From assembly GCA_949294425.1 (NCBI GenBank), contig CASFHJ010000057.1:1-8074 (forward strand): a DNA stretch of 8,074 nucleotides, written 5' to 3'. Of this stretch, positions 6,094-8,074 are shown one piece after another. Position numbers and translations under genes: made by a program. Every line of letters begins with the position of its first letter. The first letter of the stretch is position 1. The notes below the pieces were generated by a model, which was given only the letters and a program-made list of their open reading frames with translations, ran no database searches and was not told the DNA's origin. This stretch comes from an uncultured Campylobacter sp. GTDB lineage: Bacteria > Campylobacterota > Campylobacteria > Campylobacterales > Campylobacteraceae.

Positions 6094-8007
6094 ATGGCAC
6101 TTATTGATATGATTGATTTTAGTAAAAGTTTTGCAAATAAAACTATATTAAAAAATGTAAATTTTAGCGCTAATGCAGGAGAAAAAATAGCCATTATAGG
6201 TAAAAATGGCGAGGGTAAGTCAAGCTTTTTAAAAGCCCTTATGGGAGAGATAGAAGCAGACTCAGGAAGGGTAATAAGACAGGGAAATAAGAGCATAGCC
6301 ATGTTATCTCAACTTGTTGATTTTACTTTGAATTTAAGCGTAAAAGATCTTATAAAAAGGGAGCTTGACGAGCTTTATGCCTGTATAAAAGAATACGAGC
6401 TTTTACAAGCTAGGCTTGATACTGCTGATAAGGAGCTTTTAAAAAGATTAGATGAACTTATAAGCTTCATAGATAGCAAGGACGCTTGGGATATAGATAG
6501 TAAAATTCAAAGAATTTTAAAAGAATTTAAGCTTTTAGATTATGAGCATAGAGCTGTTTGCACCCTAAGTGGAGGTGAGATTCGCCGTGTTGGTTTATGT
6601 ATACTTTTGCTAAAAAATCCAGATATTTTGCTCTTAGATGAGCCTACAAATCATTTAGATGTTTATATGACAGCTTTTTTAGAGGATATGCTTAAAAAAT
6701 CTAAAATGTGCGTTATTTTTATATCGCATGATAGGTATTTTATAGATAGTATAGCACATAAATGTGTGGAGCTAGAGGCTGGGGAATTAAGGGTTTTTGA
6801 AGGATCTTATGCTAATTATTTGCAAAAAAAATCAGAGCTTTTGCAAAGTCTTTCAAAGAGTCATGAGACCTTGTTAAAGCATTTAAAAGCAGAAGAAGAG
6901 TGGCTTAGAAAGGGTGTTAGAGCAAGACTTAAAAGAAATGAGGGCAGAAAGGAAAGAATTTTAAAAATGAGAGAGGAGGCAAAGAAAAATCCCTCTCTTA
7001 TAAGAAAATTAAAGCTTGAAATTTCAAGAGCAAATTCTAGCACAAAGCAAAGCCTTGATACTAACCGCAAAAAAATGCTTTTTGAGCTTAAGGATATATC
7101 AAAAAGCATGGGAGATAAGCTACTTTTTTCCAAGTTTAGCGCTAGAATTTTACAAGGTGAAAAGATAGCTATAGTTGGTAAAAATGGTTGTGGTAAATCA
7201 AGCTTTTTAAAGGTGATCTTATCTAAGCTTCCTAGCGATAGTGGTGAGCTTAAGATGGGGGATTTAAAGATAGGGTATTTTGATCAGGCAAGAGAACTTT
7301 TAAATTCTGATAAAAGCTTAATAGAGCTTTTTTGTCCAAATGGCTCAGATAGGGTTTTGGTTTATGATAAGCAAATGCACGTTTATGCCTATCTTAAAAA
7401 TTTTTTATTTCCAAAGGAGTTTTTAGATCAAAAAATTTCTACCCTAAGCGGAGGAGAAAAAAATCGCTTAGCCTTAGCCTTGCTTTTCATTCAAAAATAC
7501 GATGTTTTAATCTTAGACGAGCCTACAAATGACCTTGATATAGCCACCATAAATATTTTAGAGGAGTATTTGCTAAAATTTCAAGGAGCTATCTTGCTTG
7601 TCTCTCATGACAGATATTTTGTAGATAAGATAGCAAACAAACTTTTTGCCTTTGAAAATTCATGTATAAATATCGAGCATATCTCTTATACGCAGTATTT
7701 AGAAAGAGAAAAAGAGCTTAAGGATTTTGATCTTTTTACTAAGTCTTTATCGCAGCAAAAAGAAATAAACCTAAAGACAAAAGACAAGCAAAAGCTAAGT
7801 TATAAGGAAAATGAAATTTTAAATACCTACCCAAAAAAGATACAAGAATGCGAGGAAAGGATAAAAAATCTACACGAAAGTCTTTGTGATGAAAAAATTT
7901 ACAAAGAGCTTGGCATAGAAAGTCTTTCAAGGGATTTGGAAGCACAAAAAAACGAGCTACAAAGGCTAGAAAATGCTTATTTTGCTGTGCTAGAAAAGGT
8001 GATGTAG
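6094..8007 (+). CDS. uup: ABC-F family ATPase, Uup type
   Basis: ABC-F proteins are soluble twin ATPases without membrane domains; characterised members act on the ribosome, and Uup also has links to DNA repair and transposon excision in E. coli. The 637-residue protein has two complete nucleotide-binding domains. The first has Walker A GKNGEGKSS (36-44), signature LSGGE (158-162), Walker B ending in D182-E183 and a SHDRYF switch. The second has Walker A GKNGCGKSS (362-370), signature LSGGE (from 451), D475-E476 followed by PTNDLD, and SHDRYF. The linker between them (about 265-310) is a charged helical hairpin. A C-terminal charged coiled-coil domain begins at KLSYKE (567-572). The NDLD form of the second Walker B and the KLSYKE-type C-terminal domain favour Uup over EttA or YheS. 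Genome annotation may simply call it an ABC transporter ATP-binding protein, but no transport partner is present. Confidence 0.92.
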   Translation: MALIDMIDFSKSFANKTILKNVNFSANAGEKIAIIGKNGEGKSSFLKALMGEIEADSGRVIRQGNKSIAMLSQLVDFTLNLSVKDLIKRELDELYACIKEYELLQARLDTADKELLKRLDELISFIDSKDAWDIDSKIQRILKEFKLLDYEHRAVCTLSGGEIRRVGLCILLLKNPDILLLDEPTNHLDVYMTAFLEDMLKKSKMCVIFISHDRYFIDSIAHKCVELEAGELRVFEGSYANYLQKKSELLQSLSKSHETLLKHLKAEEEWLRKGVRARLKRNEGRKERILKMREEAKKNPSLIRKLKLEISRANSSTKQSLDTNRKKMLFELKDISKSMGDKLLFSKFSARILQGEKIAIVGKNGCGKSSFLKVILSKLPSDSGELKMGDLKIGYFDQARELLNSDKSLIELFCPNGSDRVLVYDKQMHVYAYLKNFLFPKEFLDQKISTLSGGEKNRLALALLFIQKYDVLILDEPTNDLDIATINILEEYLLKFQGAILLVSHDRYFVDKIANKLFAFENSCINIEHISYTQYLEREKELKDFDLFTKSLSQQKEINLKTKDKQKLSYKENEILNTYPKKIQECEERIKNLHESLCDEKIYKELGIESLSRDLEAQKNELQRLENAYFAVLEKVM

Positions 8008-8037
8008 GATTTCCCTGTTTTAATCATTTTAAAAGTC

Positions 8038-8074
8038 TTAATCCGCCTTATACTCACTAAGTCTTTTCACCATT
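8038..8074 (-). CDS. Possible C-terminal end of a convergent gene, cut by the window edge
   Basis: On the minus strand, a frame entering from the right edge reads MVKRLSEYKAD and ends with TAA at 8040-8038. The plus strand contains no start codon or ribosome binding site after the ATPase stop, which is consistent with a convergent neighbour. Eleven codons are too few to identify a product, and the Met need not be a start. The adjoining sequence to the right would settle it. Confidence 0.3.
   Translation of the reverse strand, partial: MVKRLSEYKAD

Noticed and set aside
8018..8034. Inverted repeat TTTTAA-TCATT-TTAAAA as a terminator
   Set aside because: The six-pair stem is entirely A-T and has no proper T tail, too weak to call as an intrinsic terminator, though its place between convergent genes is suggestive.

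Overview
The window is AT-rich, tightly packed DNA from the epsilon-proteobacteria (Campylobacterota), most likely a Campylobacter species. Three things point there: the protein sequences, the Phe/Leu/Ile/Lys-rich codon use, and the gene order ispH - rpsA - small membrane protein - serA - response regulator - histidine kinase - ABC-F ATPase. From memory, this matches the C. jejuni block running from about Cj0894c to Cj0888c. The species cannot be fixed from the sequence alone.

Layout, all on the plus strand unless stated. Bases 1-345 are the 3' end of ispH (isoprenoid synthesis). A 66-base gap (346-411) holds a possible TATAAT promoter and a perfect 16-base palindrome. Next come rpsA (412-2088, ribosomal protein S1 with six S1 domains), a small uncharacterised single-pass membrane protein (2097-2588), serA (2585-4171, first step of serine synthesis), an OmpR-type response regulator (4168-4821), a sensor histidine kinase (4815-6092) interrupted by a stop codon, and a Uup-type ABC-F ATPase (6094-8007). 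A short minus-strand coding tail (8038-8074) probably runs in from the right edge, convergent with the rest.

Genes from rpsA to the ATPase are separated by at most 8 bases or overlap. The junctions are GTGA (small protein/serA), ATGA (serA/regulator), a 7-base overlap (regulator/kinase) and a 1-base gap (kinase/ATPase). This suggests one transcription unit with translational coupling. The contents are mainly housekeeping (ribosome, serine synthesis, ribosome-associated ATPase), plus one two-component system whose signal and targets cannot be read from the sequence.

The main anomaly is the histidine kinase. An in-frame TAA at 5289-5291 separates the membrane sensor from the kinase core, and all three forward frames are closed within about 20 bases there. 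The second point of interest is the small membrane protein, whose C-terminal 70 residues look like a beta-alpha-beta-beta-alpha-beta domain similar in topology to SPOR. No mobile element, CRISPR array, tRNA, rRNA or convincing new multi-gene system was found.
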